DNA of 57,298 nt from the NCBI GenBank assembly GCA_003709165.1, contig RDRZ01000013.1, forward strand, positions 1 through 57,298, given 5' to 3'. Position 1 is the stretch's first letter; every line of letters starts with the position of its first letter. Made by a program: the position numbers and the translations under genes. The notes below the pieces were generated by a model. That model was not told the DNA's origin. It searched no databases and saw only the letters and a program-made list of their open reading frames with translations. Below are positions 1 to 8,885 of the stretch, piece after piece. Origin of the DNA: Flavobacteriaceae bacterium PRS1 (GTDB lineage Bacteria; Bacteroidota; Bacteroidia; Flavobacteriales; Flavobacteriaceae).

Positions 1-1
1 A

Positions 2-670
2 AACCACCCTGAAACTATCGATAGCATTCAAAAAGCATTTGAATCTATAAGCACCATATATATTGCAGATGGTCATCATAGGTCTGCTTCCTCCTCTTTA
101 CTTTCGAAAGAGATGAAAACAGTAAATAATGAACGCTATAACTTTTTTATGAGCTATCTCATTCCAGAGTCTGATTTACGAATTTATGAATTATATAGAT
201 TAATAAAAGGTTTGAATGGATTGAGTAAAGAAGAATTTTTGATGCAATTAGACAGTCGATATCGTATTGAAAACAGAGGTAAAGCACTTTATCAACCCAC
301 AAAAAAACATCATTTTAGTATGTATTTAGATGGTGAGTTTTATTCGTTGTTTTTACGAAAAAGTAATTATATCTTTAACAATGCTTTAGATGCTTTAGAC
401 ACACAAATACTTTTTAAAACCATTTTAGAACCAATTTTAGGTATTTCAGATTTAAGAAATGACAACCGAATTGATTATTATTATGGCAAAAATGGATTAC
501 TAACTATTAAAAGAAAAATAGATGATGATGAATTTACCGTTGGTTTCGGTTTAGTACCAATATCTATTGATGAAATGAAAGCTATAGCAGATCAAGGTTT
601 AACAATGCCTCCAAAAAGTACATTTATTGTACCCAAATTAAGAAGTGGCATCACTATTTATGAGTTTTAA
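2..670 (+). CDS. DUF1015 family protein, 3' part (5' end outside window)
   Basis: The frame is open from the first full codon, so the gene begins upstream of the window; the first internal ATG (113) is not its start. Residues encoded at about 65-90 read IADGHHRSASS, the ADGHHR signature of the DUF1015 family (conserved in many bacteria, biochemical role not established; some members are annotated as SerB-cluster proteins). The remainder, through to ..SGITIYEF, is the typical C-terminal half with mixed alpha/beta character and no signal peptide or membrane segment. It ends 2 bases before yggS, so the two are likely co-transcribed. Family call is confident; function is unknown. Confidence 0.85.
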   Translation, partial: NHPETIDSIQKAFESISTIYIADGHHRSASSSLLSKEMKTVNNERYNFFMSYLIPESDLRIYELYRLIKGLNGLSKEEFLMQLDSRYRIENRGKALYQPTKKHHFSMYLDGEFYSLFLRKSNYIFNNALDALDTQILFKTILEPILGISDLRNDNRIDYYYGKNGLLTIKRKIDDDEFTVGFGLVPISIDEMKAIADQGLTMPPKSTFIVPKLRSGITIYEF

Positions 671-672
671 CA

Positions 673-1356
673 ATGAATATTAAACAAAATTTAATCAATA
701 TTAAGTCTACACTTCCAGTTTCCATCACTTTAGTGGCTGTAAGTAAAACCAAAACCTTGCGTGAAATTATGGAGGCTTACAATGCAGGGCAACGTGTGTT
801 TGGTGAAAACAAAATACAGGAAATGACAGATAAATATGAGCAATTGCCAAAAGATATTCAATGGCACATGATTGGTCATGTGCAGCGCAATAAAGTGAAG
901 TATATGGCTCATTTTGTGAATTTAATTCATGGCGTTGATAGTTTTAAATTGCTTTCAGAAATCAATAAACAAGCACAAAAACACAATAGAATCATTAATT
1001 GCTTATTACAAATAAAAATTGCTTCAGAAGATTCTAAATTCGGAATGACTGGAAACGAAGCTTCAAGCATTTTACATTCTGAAGAATTTTCAGAATTAAA
1101 ACATATAAAAGTTATAGGACTTATGGGAATGGCTACTTTTACAAACAATCAAAATCAGGTTAAGAAAGAGTTTTTACTATTAAAGAATACTTTTGAAGAA
1201 TTAAAACAACTGAAGACTGCTCCCGATAACTATCGGGACTACCAACTGCATACTATTTCCATGGGAATGAGTGACGATTATTTATTAGCAATCGATTGTG
1301 GAAGCACTATGATTCGTGTCGGAAGTAGTATATTTGGAGCAAGAAATTATAGTTAA
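673..1356 (+). CDS. yggS: YggS/PROSC family PLP-binding homeostasis protein
   Basis: A 227-residue single-domain (beta/alpha)8 PLP carrier of the YggS/PLPBP family, which buffers free pyridoxal phosphate in the cytosol and affects amino-acid metabolism; no catalytic activity is established. The PLP lysine is in LVAVSKTKT (about residue 25). The family signatures FGENKIQE, WHMIGHVQRNK and the C-terminal SMGMSDDY..AI..GSTMIRVGSSIFG are all present. The ATG follows the upstream stop after 2 bases. Oddity: codons for APDNYRD (about residues 183-189), just before the conserved SMGMS motif, are made by the palindrome TCCCGATAACTATCGGGA that occurs elsewhere in this window between genes. It looks like an in-frame repeat insertion in a surface loop. 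Confidence 0.95.
   Translation: MNIKQNLINIKSTLPVSITLVAVSKTKTLREIMEAYNAGQRVFGENKIQEMTDKYEQLPKDIQWHMIGHVQRNKVKYMAHFVNLIHGVDSFKLLSEINKQAQKHNRIINCLLQIKIASEDSKFGMTGNEASSILHSEEFSELKHIKVIGLMGMATFTNNQNQVKKEFLLLKNTFEELKQLKTAPDNYRDYQLHTISMGMSDDYLLAIDCGSTMIRVGSSIFGARNYS
1221..1238. repeat. CCCGATA palindrome inside the yggS coding sequence
   Basis: Perfect 8-bp arms (TCCCGATA / TATCGGGA) around AC. It is the same unit seen in intergenic positions at 14276, 39356 and 42481. Here it lies in frame within yggS and does not interrupt the gene. Confidence 0.85.
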
Positions 1357-1426
1357 CAGTATTCAGTGTTCAGTGTTTTCGCCTCCGTTTCACTTCGGAC
1401 GGACAGGCAGTGTTCAGTGTTCAAAA
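1357..1426. repeat. TTCAGTGTTCAGT-type intergenic repeat with hairpin insert
   Basis: Two copies of CAGTGTTCAGTGTT (1364-1377 and 1408-1421) flank about 30 nt that contain a small hairpin (TCCG..CGGA within GCCT..AGGC). Related CAGT/TTCAG strings recur between genes at about 17101, 18838 and 51604. There is no coding potential. It separates yggS from the exonuclease gene and may include the yggS 3' end structure. Confidence 0.6.
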
Positions 1427-1487
1427 TATATGTTAGTAAATTCTTAGGAAAAGAAAATAACTCAACAACTCATAAACTCTACAACTC

Positions 1488-2849
1488 ATTTACGCAATAT
1501 TAGACATAGAAACCACAGGTGGAAAGTACAATGAAGAAGGTATCACCGAAATTGCAGTTTATAAATTTGATGGCCATAACATTACAGATCAATTTATAAG
1601 TTTGATAAATCCTGAAAAAGAAATTCAATCATTTGTTGTTAACCTGACTGGGATTAACAGTAATATGCTTCGAAATGCTCCAAAATTTTATGAAGTTGCA
1701 AAACGTATTATTGAAATTACTGAAAATTGTATTATAGTCGCTCATAATGCTCAATTTGACAATCGGATTTTAAAAACAGAATTTAAACGCCTAGGCTTTG
1801 AATATAAGCGTGAAACACTTTGTACAGTAGAACTTGCCAAAACCCTAATACCAGGCTTGTCGTCCTACAGTTTGGGAAAACTCACAAAATCTCTAGCTAT
1901 CCCGGTAAGTAGTAGGCATCGTGCTGCTGGAGATGCAATGGCTACTGTAAAACTTTTTAAGTTATTACTTGCCAAAGATGTCACTAAAAAAATTATTAAA
2001 GAGTCCATTAAATTAGAAACTAAATCACAGATTGAGCCAAGATTATCCGAAATAGTTGAGCAACTCCCATCTATTACTGGAGTGTATTACATACATAAAG
2101 CAGATGGGGAAATCATATATATTGGTAAGAGTAAGAATATTAAAAAACGTGTAAATCAGCATTTTACGAGTACAAATATTAAATCTAAAAAAATACAATT
2201 ACAAGTAGCAACAGTTACTTTTGAAGATACTGGAAGCGAACTCATAGCTTTATTAAAAGAAAGTGAAGAAATAAAACGTAACAAACCCATTTTTAATCGT
2301 GCCTTGAAGCGTAGCATTTTTTCTCATGGATTATACTGTTTCACTGATACAAATGGTTATATAAATTTAAAAATAAATCAGGTAAACGGAAAAGAAACAC
2401 CTATAACTACATTTTCTAATTTTCAAAGTGCAAAAAGTTTTATAACCAGAATAACTGATGAACAGCAACTTTGTCAAAAACTAAATGGCTTATATAAAAC
2501 TAAAAGGAACTGTTTTAATTACACCATAAAACAATGTTTTGGTGCTTGTATTAAAAAGGAAAGTCCTATTGATTATAATAAACGTGTCACTAAAATTATT
2601 GACAAACATAATTTCGCCAAGCATAGTATGGTTATTGTAGATCATGGCAGAGCCATTGATGAACGCAGTGCCATACTCATTGAAAATGGAGTTTATAAAG
2701 GTTTTGGGTTTTACAATCTCAATTACCAGATTAATAATATAGATGTGTTACAATCAATTATTACAGTTATGGAACACAATGGAGATACTCAACATATTAT
2801 TCAAAGTTATTTAAGACGAAATAAAAAACTTAAAATTGTAAGATTATAA
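1488..2849 (+). CDS. DnaQ-like 3'-5' exonuclease / GIY-YIG endonuclease fusion
   Basis: The N-terminal DEDDh exonuclease (about residues 1-165) shows motif I DIETTG, the NLTGI and HNAQFDNR segments, and the HRAAGDA motif III region. A GIY-YIG nuclease follows (about 195-275: GVYYIH..IYIGKSKNIKKRVNQHF). After it comes a UvrC-like cysteine segment (NCFNYTIKQCFGAC, about 341). This is the known Bacteroidota/actinobacterial architecture of an exonuclease joined to a UvrC N-terminal-like nuclease, presumably in DNA repair. Start: an in-frame TAA at 1473 and motif I leave only ATT at 1488 at the family's methionine position. The first ATG/GTG/TTG-type codon, TTG 1602, would delete motif I. So ATT initiation or a mutated start is inferred. 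The stop overlaps the next ATG by one base (TAATG). Confidence 0.85.
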   Translation: MYAILDIETTGGKYNEEGITEIAVYKFDGHNITDQFISLINPEKEIQSFVVNLTGINSNMLRNAPKFYEVAKRIIEITENCIIVAHNAQFDNRILKTEFKRLGFEYKRETLCTVELAKTLIPGLSSYSLGKLTKSLAIPVSSRHRAAGDAMATVKLFKLLLAKDVTKKIIKESIKLETKSQIEPRLSEIVEQLPSITGVYYIHKADGEIIYIGKSKNIKKRVNQHFTSTNIKSKKIQLQVATVTFEDTGSELIALLKESEEIKRNKPIFNRALKRSIFSHGLYCFTDTNGYINLKINQVNGKETPITTFSNFQSAKSFITRITDEQQLCQKLNGLYKTKRNCFNYTIKQCFGACIKKESPIDYNKRVTKIIDKHNFAKHSMVIVDHGRAIDERSAILIENGVYKGFGFYNLNYQINNIDVLQSIITVMEHNGDTQHIIQSYLRRNKKLKIVRL

Positions 2850-4819
2850 TGAAAAAATACTTAATCCTACTTCTACTACAAATTGTTGTTATAAGAATAT
2901 GCGCTCAAACAAATTTTGATTCTACTTCTTTTAAAGTTTCAATAGGTGATTTGGAAGCGACCAAATATCTGCAAGACTCTACTGCAAATGCTTTAGTAAT
3001 CTATGAATATGGGAATAGCTATATTGATAAGAATTCTTTTCAACTTGTAACTAAAATAAAAAGAAAGATCAAAATTTTAAACAAAAAGGGAGCTGATAAT
3101 GCCACTATAGAAGTATATTTATTTAATAGTGATAGTAAAAAAAGAAAAGAAAAAATAAAAGACATATTCGCTACTACCTACAACCTTGTTGAAGGTAATA
3201 CTGTAAAAACTATGCTTAAAAAAAGTGAAATTTTTGAAGATATATATGATGAAAATTTTACGATAATTAAATTTACACTACCAAATATTCAAGACGGTTC
3301 TATAATTACTTACAGTTATACTTTGGAATCCCCATTTATATATAATTTTAAAGACTGGATTTTTCAAGAAAGAATACCCAAATTGTATAGTCGATATGAA
3401 ACTAGTATTCCAGAAAATTATGATTATAACATTAAACTCGTTGGTTCTTTAAAGTTATCCGAAAGAAAACATGAACTAAAACGCAATTGTCTTATTGCAT
3501 TTAATGGATTTATAGCAAATTGTGTAAACTCAATATATGCAATGAAAGATATTCCTGCATTTATTGAAGAAGATTACATCACTACAAAAAATAATTATTT
3601 GTCAAAAATAAAGTATGAACTAAAGGTATATAAGGGATTTGACGGAGTGGTTAAAAGCTTTACCAAAACATGGAAAACAGTAGATAAAGAACTTAAAACT
3701 AACCAAAACATTGGAAAACAACTAAACAAACTATCGTTAACAAAAGACTTATTAGATAGTAATATTAGAAATGAAACTAATCAATTTAAAAAAGCTAAAG
3801 CAATCTATGAATTTATTCAAAACTCTTACACCTGGAATAATGAGGATAGTCTTTTTAAAGATGTTTCTATTAAAAACTTAATAAAAAATAAATCAGGTAA
3901 AGCTTCCGAAATAAATATTTTATTGCATAATCTTCTTAAAGAAAATGGTGTAAATGTAAATGCGGTTTTATTATCAACTCGAAAGAACGGATTACCAACC
4001 AAACTTCATCCAGTAATTGCAGATTTCAATTATTTAATAGTTGAAGCAAATATTAATGGAAAACTATATCTATTGGACGCAACTGATAAGTATTTAAGTT
4101 TTGGTGAAATCCCTTTTAAGTGTTTAAATGATTATGGAAGGTTATTAGATTTTAAAAATGGTAGTCGGTGGATTGATATTAAAATAAATAAATATTCCAT
4201 AATCCAACAGCAAATAAATTTAACATTAGTAAAAGAAGGTGCAATTATTGGTAAAATAAATTCAAGATCTACAGGATATCATGCATTACTTGAAAGGAAA
4301 GCATATTTTTCAAATCCTACAAAATATTTAGAAGATTTTGAAAATGAATATGAATATATAGATGTCATCGAACATACTGTAAAAAGTAATAATAAAAATG
4401 ATGATAAATTTCAAGAATATTTTGAAATTGAGATTAGTGACTTAAATATAATTGATGGTATTATATATTTTGACCCATTCATCTTTAAATTTTTTACAAA
4501 AAACCCATTTCAGTTACAACAAAGAACCTATCCTATTGATTTCGGATATAAAGATTCCTACTTATATTCTATTGAAATATATTTAAATGGGTTATATGAA
4601 ATTATAGAAACACCAAAAGACATGAATATGAAACTCCCAAATAATACAGGTGAGTTTATTTTTGCTACTAAAATTACAGGTGATAAATTGACTATATTTT
4701 TCAAAATTAATTTTAAGGAGTCTTCATATAGTGCTAAATATTATAGCTATATAAAAGAGTTTATGAGCAAAATTGTAGATGTTCAAACTAAAACGCTAAT
4801 AGTTTTAAAAAAGAAATAA
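2849..4819 (+). CDS. DUF3857 / transglutaminase-fold secreted protein
   Basis: A 656-residue protein with a signal peptide (MKKYLILLLLQIVVIRICAQ). A DUF3857 beta-domain covers about 50-250 and a transglutaminase-like core about 310-440 (KAKAIYEFIQNSYTW, LHPVIADFNYLIVE, LLDATDKY), followed by a C-terminal beta region. The usual catalytic cysteine (GxC) position reads GKASE (Ala352), while the His and Asp segments survive. So this is probably a non-catalytic transglutaminase fold, as in some Bacteroidota relatives. It is exported to the periplasm or cell surface; the substrate is unknown. It is translationally coupled to the exonuclease gene by a 1-base overlap, which may be positional rather than functional. 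Confidence 0.85.
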   Translation: MKKYLILLLLQIVVIRICAQTNFDSTSFKVSIGDLEATKYLQDSTANALVIYEYGNSYIDKNSFQLVTKIKRKIKILNKKGADNATIEVYLFNSDSKKRKEKIKDIFATTYNLVEGNTVKTMLKKSEIFEDIYDENFTIIKFTLPNIQDGSIITYSYTLESPFIYNFKDWIFQERIPKLYSRYETSIPENYDYNIKLVGSLKLSERKHELKRNCLIAFNGFIANCVNSIYAMKDIPAFIEEDYITTKNNYLSKIKYELKVYKGFDGVVKSFTKTWKTVDKELKTNQNIGKQLNKLSLTKDLLDSNIRNETNQFKKAKAIYEFIQNSYTWNNEDSLFKDVSIKNLIKNKSGKASEINILLHNLLKENGVNVNAVLLSTRKNGLPTKLHPVIADFNYLIVEANINGKLYLLDATDKYLSFGEIPFKCLNDYGRLLDFKNGSRWIDIKINKYSIIQQQINLTLVKEGAIIGKINSRSTGYHALLERKAYFSNPTKYLEDFENEYEYIDVIEHTVKSNNKNDDKFQEYFEIEISDLNIIDGIIYFDPFIFKFFTKNPFQLQQRTYPIDFGYKDSYLYSIEIYLNGLYEIIETPKDMNMKLPNNTGEFIFATKITGDKLTIFFKINFKESSYSAKYYSYIKEFMSKIVDVQTKTLIVLKKK

Positions 4820-4844
4820 CTAATCTTTTATTACTTTTGATTTT

Positions 4845-5678
4845 ATGAATAACCAAAAATCACATAAAAACTGGAAAACAAAACTTCATGAAATTATTTA
4901 TGAAGCAGACACACCAATTGGAAAATTGTTTGATGTAATTCTTCTTATCGTTATTATAGCAAGTATTGTTTTAGTGATGTTAGAAAGTGTAAGAAGTATT
5001 GACGAAAAGTATCACAGGTTTCTTAATATTTCAGAATGGATTATTACAATCTTGTTTAGTATTGAGTATATATGCAGGATAATAGCAGTAAAAAAACCGC
5101 TTAAATACATTACAAGTTTTTATGGTATTATAGATTTATTAGCTACATTACCAAAATACCTGTCTTTAATATTTGTAGGCTCTCATTCTTTAGTTGCTTT
5201 AAGAGCTTTACGATTAATGCGAATATTTCGTATTTTAAAATTAGTACAGTTTATTGGAGAATCTAATAACTTAATAGTTGCTTTAAAAGCAAGTAAAGCA
5301 AGAATTTTTGTTTTCCTCTCTTTCATACTAATCCTTTGTACCATATTAGGAACAATTATGTATTTAATTGAAGACGATTCCAGTGGTTTTACCAGTATTC
5401 CTGAAAGTGTTTATTGGGCAATTGTAACACTAACCACAGTTGGTTATGGTGATATTGCTCCTGTTACTCCTTTTGGGCAACTTATTGCATCCTTGGTTAT
5501 GATTTTAGGTTATGCTATTATTGTAATACCAACAGGAATTATTACTTCAGAACTAGTTAAAGATAGCATGAAAAATGTTCAAACCAACACACAATCATGT
5601 CCAAATTGTTCTACTGGTAAGCATAGAGACAAAGCCGAGTTTTGTTATAAATGTGGACATCTATTAAATGAAGATTAA
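4845..5678 (+). CDS. Voltage-gated K+ channel, six-TM, with C-terminal zinc ribbon
   Basis: 277 residues. Transmembrane segments S1-S4 lie in about residues 22-150, with an arginine-rich S4 (LRALRLMRIFRILK). S5, pore helix and selectivity filter TLTTVGYGD come next, then S6 (about 160-230). After S6 comes a four-cysteine zinc ribbon (CPNC..CYKCGH, about 250-270), so a cytosolic tail is likely. This is an inner-membrane potassium channel of the VIC superfamily. It starts 25 bases after the DUF3857 gene and its 3' end overlaps miaA by 11 bases. Confidence 0.93.
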   Translation: MNNQKSHKNWKTKLHEIIYEADTPIGKLFDVILLIVIIASIVLVMLESVRSIDEKYHRFLNISEWIITILFSIEYICRIIAVKKPLKYITSFYGIIDLLATLPKYLSLIFVGSHSLVALRALRLMRIFRILKLVQFIGESNNLIVALKASKARIFVFLSFILILCTILGTIMYLIEDDSSGFTSIPESVYWAIVTLTTVGYGDIAPVTPFGQLIASLVMILGYAIIVIPTGIITSELVKDSMKNVQTNTQSCPNCSTGKHRDKAEFCYKCGHLLNED

Positions 5679-6579
5679 ATACCTTATTTCAATAGTCGGC
5701 CCAACTGCCATTGGTAAAACTGCATTAAGCATTAAATTGGCAAAATATTTTAAGACCGAAATTATTTCGGCAGATTCACGTCAGTTCTACAAAGAAATGA
5801 AGATTGGTACTGCTGTTCCTTCTTCGGAAGAATTATCGCAAATAAAACATCATTTTATTCATCATAAATCTATAGAAGACAATTACAATGTTGGTGCTTT
5901 TGAAAAAGAGGTTATTCAACGTTTAGATTCACTATTTAAAACACATAATGTCGTTGTTATGGCTGGTGGCTCCGGACTTTATATAGATGCTGTTACTAAA
6001 GGGCTTGATTATTTTCCTGAAATAGATGCTTCCGTCAGAGAAGGTTTGAACAAAAGACTTAAAACTGAAGGTTTACATTCTTTACAAAATCAACTAAAAG
6101 AATTGGATATAGACTCTTATAACAAAATCGCAATCGATAATCCACATCGTGTTATAAGAGCTTTAGAAATTTGCATAGGCACAGGAAAAACATATTCTTC
6201 ATTCTTGAACAAAGAAAAAGTGAAACGAAATTTCAATGTAATTACAATTGGCTTAACAGCAGATAGAGAAACTATCTATAACAGAATTAATAAACGCGTC
6301 GATATACTGTTGCACAATGGTTTATTAAACGAAGTAAAAGGCTTAAAAACTAAACAGCATTTTAACGCCTTAAATACTGTTGGTTACAAAGAGTTGTTTA
6401 AACATTTAAATGGAGAATGGACTTTAGATCTTGCAATTTCTGAAACTAAAAAAAATACGCGACGTTTTGCCAAACGTCAACTCACCTGGTTTAAAAAAGA
6501 TAAAAGTATTTTATGGTTTGACCACACAACGGATTCTACTACAATTATTGAGAAACTTAAAAATAAATTTAAAACATAA
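5668..6579 (+). CDS. miaA: tRNA dimethylallyltransferase
   Basis: A 303-residue enzyme transferring dimethylallyl from DMAPP to N6 of A37 in tRNAs reading UNN codons. Visible motifs are the P-loop GPTAIGKT (residues 11-18), SADSRQFYKEM (substrate/catalytic segment), AGGSGLYIDAV, the DNPHRVIRALEI block and the C-terminal KNTRRFAKRQLTWFK tRNA-contact region. The length is normal. It overlaps the channel gene by 11 bases, so the start is fixed by translational coupling; the next gene has its own leader. Confidence 0.97.
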   Translation: MKIKYLISIVGPTAIGKTALSIKLAKYFKTEIISADSRQFYKEMKIGTAVPSSEELSQIKHHFIHHKSIEDNYNVGAFEKEVIQRLDSLFKTHNVVVMAGGSGLYIDAVTKGLDYFPEIDASVREGLNKRLKTEGLHSLQNQLKELDIDSYNKIAIDNPHRVIRALEICIGTGKTYSSFLNKEKVKRNFNVITIGLTADRETIYNRINKRVDILLHNGLLNEVKGLKTKQHFNALNTVGYKELFKHLNGEWTLDLAISETKKNTRRFAKRQLTWFKKDKSILWFDHTTDSTTIIEKLKNKFKT

Positions 6580-6588
6580 TTAAAAATC

Positions 6589-6596
6589 TATATTTG
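6589..6596 (+). promoter_or_regulatory. Candidate Bacteroidota -7 box (TATATTTG)
   Basis: TATATTTG matches the TAnnTTTG -7 consensus in the 133-base gap upstream of the M28 peptidase gene. No clear TTG -33 element is at ideal spacing, so this is a tentative assignment with a ~110-base leader. Confidence 0.35.
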
Positions 6597-6712
6597 TTGT
6601 GATATGATGAGTTGTAACACATTCCCCAAACAGTTAACTTAAAATTAGAAATAGTACTTCTATTAAAAATTCATAATTTACTGAACACTAACAACCAATT
6701 AAATATAAAATT

Positions 6713-8293
6713 ATGAAGACAAAATTGACATTAGCATTGATTATAATTTTTGGAATTATAATCACAGGATGCAAACAACAAGAACAAAAAGTAGAAGTAG
6801 AAGAAGTTAAAATTGATTTAGTAAATGATGAGTTTCCAAAAGCAAAACAAGAAGTAATGGAAACCTTTGGTGCAATTGCACAAAGTATTAAAGATGGTGA
6901 GATAGATAAATTGGTAAAAGGGTTGTTGGGTGATACTCCAATAGAAGAAGATTTAAAAGAACTTTGTGATATTATCGGTGGTCGGCCAACAGGGTCTATA
7001 GCTAATATTCTGTCCATAGACTGGGGATTAGAAAAATTTCAAAAGGCAGGAGTTAGCGTTAGCAAAGAGGCCTTTACGATGCCGGGCCTTTGGCTTGAAA
7101 ATGAGTCGTCCGCCAAAATTAGCGGTGCTGCAGAATTTGATCCAAGAGTTGTAGCCCTAACCTTTTCTAAAGGAACTCACCGCACGGGTTTAAGAGGAAA
7201 TCTTGTAGATGGTGGTCATGGTACGATGGATGATTTTGCAAGACTGGGTGAGAATGCAAAAGGGAATTTTGTGCTTGTTGAAACTGATGAATTACTTGAT
7301 ATAGACGGTCTTTTTAAAGAATATGCCGATGCAGTACTGATAGAAGATTTAGCATATAAAGCAGGTGTAAAAGGATTGGTTTATATGTCTTCTCGTCCCA
7401 TGCGGCTGCTTTATCGTCATAATGCATCAAGAAGCTTCGAGAATTCTTTACCCATGGTTGTTATGGCCAGAGAAGATGCTAAGCGCTGCCTGAGAATATT
7501 ACGTAATGATAAATCACTGTCTCTTTTGGTAAAAATAAACATAAGAGAAGGCGGTCCTTACAAATCTTATAATGTTATAGGAGAAATCAAAGGCTCTGAA
7601 CGACCTGATGAAGTAGTTATAATTGGAGCACATTTGGATTCTTGGGGTCTTGGAACGGGTGCAAACGATAATGGTTGTAATGTTGCAATGATGATTGATA
7701 TAGCCCGACAAATGATAAAGCTGGACATAAAACCAAAGAGAACAATTAGATTCGCTCTTTGGAATGGTGAAGAACTTGGATTGTATGGATCCATGGCTTA
7801 CACCGAAAAATATGAATCACAGCTTGATAATCATGTTATGGCAATGTCAGTAGATATTGGGAGTGGCCCAATTACTGGTTTTTTTACTGGTGGTCGCCCA
7901 GATGTATTAGATGCTACAAACAAGATTATGGATTCTTTAACGGATCTAGGAATGTTTACAAATATTGATATTCCTCTTGTAGGAACAGATAATTTTGATT
8001 TCATGATGCATGGAGTTGGAAATCTCATTGCAAATCATGAGCCAGCAAATTATGCGCCAAATTATCATGCTGAATCTGACACTTATGATAAAGTCAACTT
8101 GCAGGCATTAAAGCACAATTCGGCCATAGTAGCAGCAGTTACTCTTAGATATGCCAACGATCTCAATATTGATATTCCGCGACAGTCAAGACAAGATATT
8201 GAAAAACTTGTTGAATCTACAGACCTTGAGCAACAAATGAAATCCATGATGGGTATATGGTATCAGTGGATAGAAGGGAAAAGAGGAAGATAA
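6713..8293 (+). CDS. M28 family zinc aminopeptidase/carboxypeptidase lipoprotein
   Basis: 526 residues. The N terminus is a lipoprotein signal with lipobox ITGC (Cys20), so the protein is membrane-anchored in the periplasm or outer membrane. A PA-like insert covers about 130-260. The M28 catalytic domain (about 285-500) has the zinc ligands in AHLDSW, GANDNG, NGEELG, SVDIGSG and YHAESDTYD; the EE pair of NGEELG supplies the general base. It probably releases N-terminal or C-terminal residues from peptides. It is monocistronic by spacing and is followed by a decayed region. Confidence 0.93.
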   Translation: MKTKLTLALIIIFGIIITGCKQQEQKVEVEEVKIDLVNDEFPKAKQEVMETFGAIAQSIKDGEIDKLVKGLLGDTPIEEDLKELCDIIGGRPTGSIANILSIDWGLEKFQKAGVSVSKEAFTMPGLWLENESSAKISGAAEFDPRVVALTFSKGTHRTGLRGNLVDGGHGTMDDFARLGENAKGNFVLVETDELLDIDGLFKEYADAVLIEDLAYKAGVKGLVYMSSRPMRLLYRHNASRSFENSLPMVVMAREDAKRCLRILRNDKSLSLLVKINIREGGPYKSYNVIGEIKGSERPDEVVIIGAHLDSWGLGTGANDNGCNVAMMIDIARQMIKLDIKPKRTIRFALWNGEELGLYGSMAYTEKYESQLDNHVMAMSVDIGSGPITGFFTGGRPDVLDATNKIMDSLTDLGMFTNIDIPLVGTDNFDFMMHGVGNLIANHEPANYAPNYHAESDTYDKVNLQALKHNSAIVAAVTLRYANDLNIDIPRQSRQDIEKLVESTDLEQQMKSMMGIWYQWIEGKRGR

Positions 8294-8429
8294 AGCTACA
8301 ATATTATAGAGTATTTTGAACCCAAAAACCCCAAAATTACTATTTTAAATAATTCTTGCATTTTTTATTAGTAAGAGTGAAGTTCCACGCGATTCATCAA
8401 GGGGATGTAGCCAAGTAGAGAGCGTCAAT

Positions 8430-8726
8430 AGTTCAAAGTTTACCGAATTTAAAAATGGTGAACCAAGAAATGGTGGTGAAGCAAACGAAGCTGACGAACG
8501 AAGTGTTTTTGGGTCTGTAACCGAAGTAATAAAGTTCGATGCGAAAGATTTACAAATTGCCGTTTATGGTGATGTTGCCAATTTAACCTTTCATTCTGAT
8601 TTTCATTTAAAATTTGGAGAAGATCTTGTTGTTGTTAATAACCAAATCACACTATTATTCGTAAAAACGGACAATGGGTGGAAAATGGTTCACGAACATC
8701 ATTCGCCTTTGAAAAAGAATGAATAA
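8430..8726 (+). pseudogene. SnoaL-like/DUF4440-type protein, 5'-truncated remnant
   Basis: The frame ending at TAA 8724-8726 encodes VTEVIKFDAKDLQIAVYGDV, a stretch of alternating beta strands, then NGWKMVHEHHSP. This is the C-terminal half of a SnoaL/NTF2-like (nuclear transport factor 2 fold) protein; WKxVHxHxSP is the characteristic last strand. The frame is open back to a stop near 8344 but offers no ATG, and upstream residues do not resemble the family's N-terminal helices. The 5' half and signal have been lost. Function cannot be assigned. Confidence 0.55.
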
Positions 8727-8761
8727 CGAGCTACAACAACGCATATAAAAAAATAGCTATT

Positions 8762-8792
8762 AAGAGCAAGTGATTAATTCTTGCGCTTTTTT
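8762..8792 (+). terminator. Rho-independent terminator
   Basis: AAGAGCAAG / CTTGCGCTT arms (one A-G mismatch) with a 9-nt loop, followed by a T run. It probably served the SnoaL-like gene. Confidence 0.6.
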
Positions 8793-8885
8793 AATACATT
8801 TACACTATCAGAAAAGCTTGTAATTATCTAAACGCAACTTTTTATATACAAAACCGTTAGGCAACATTTTGACCCGTCCTGAAAT

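Noticed and set aside
1602..2849. Exonuclease gene starting at TTG 1602
   Set aside because: That start removes the DIETTG motif and 38 conserved residues.
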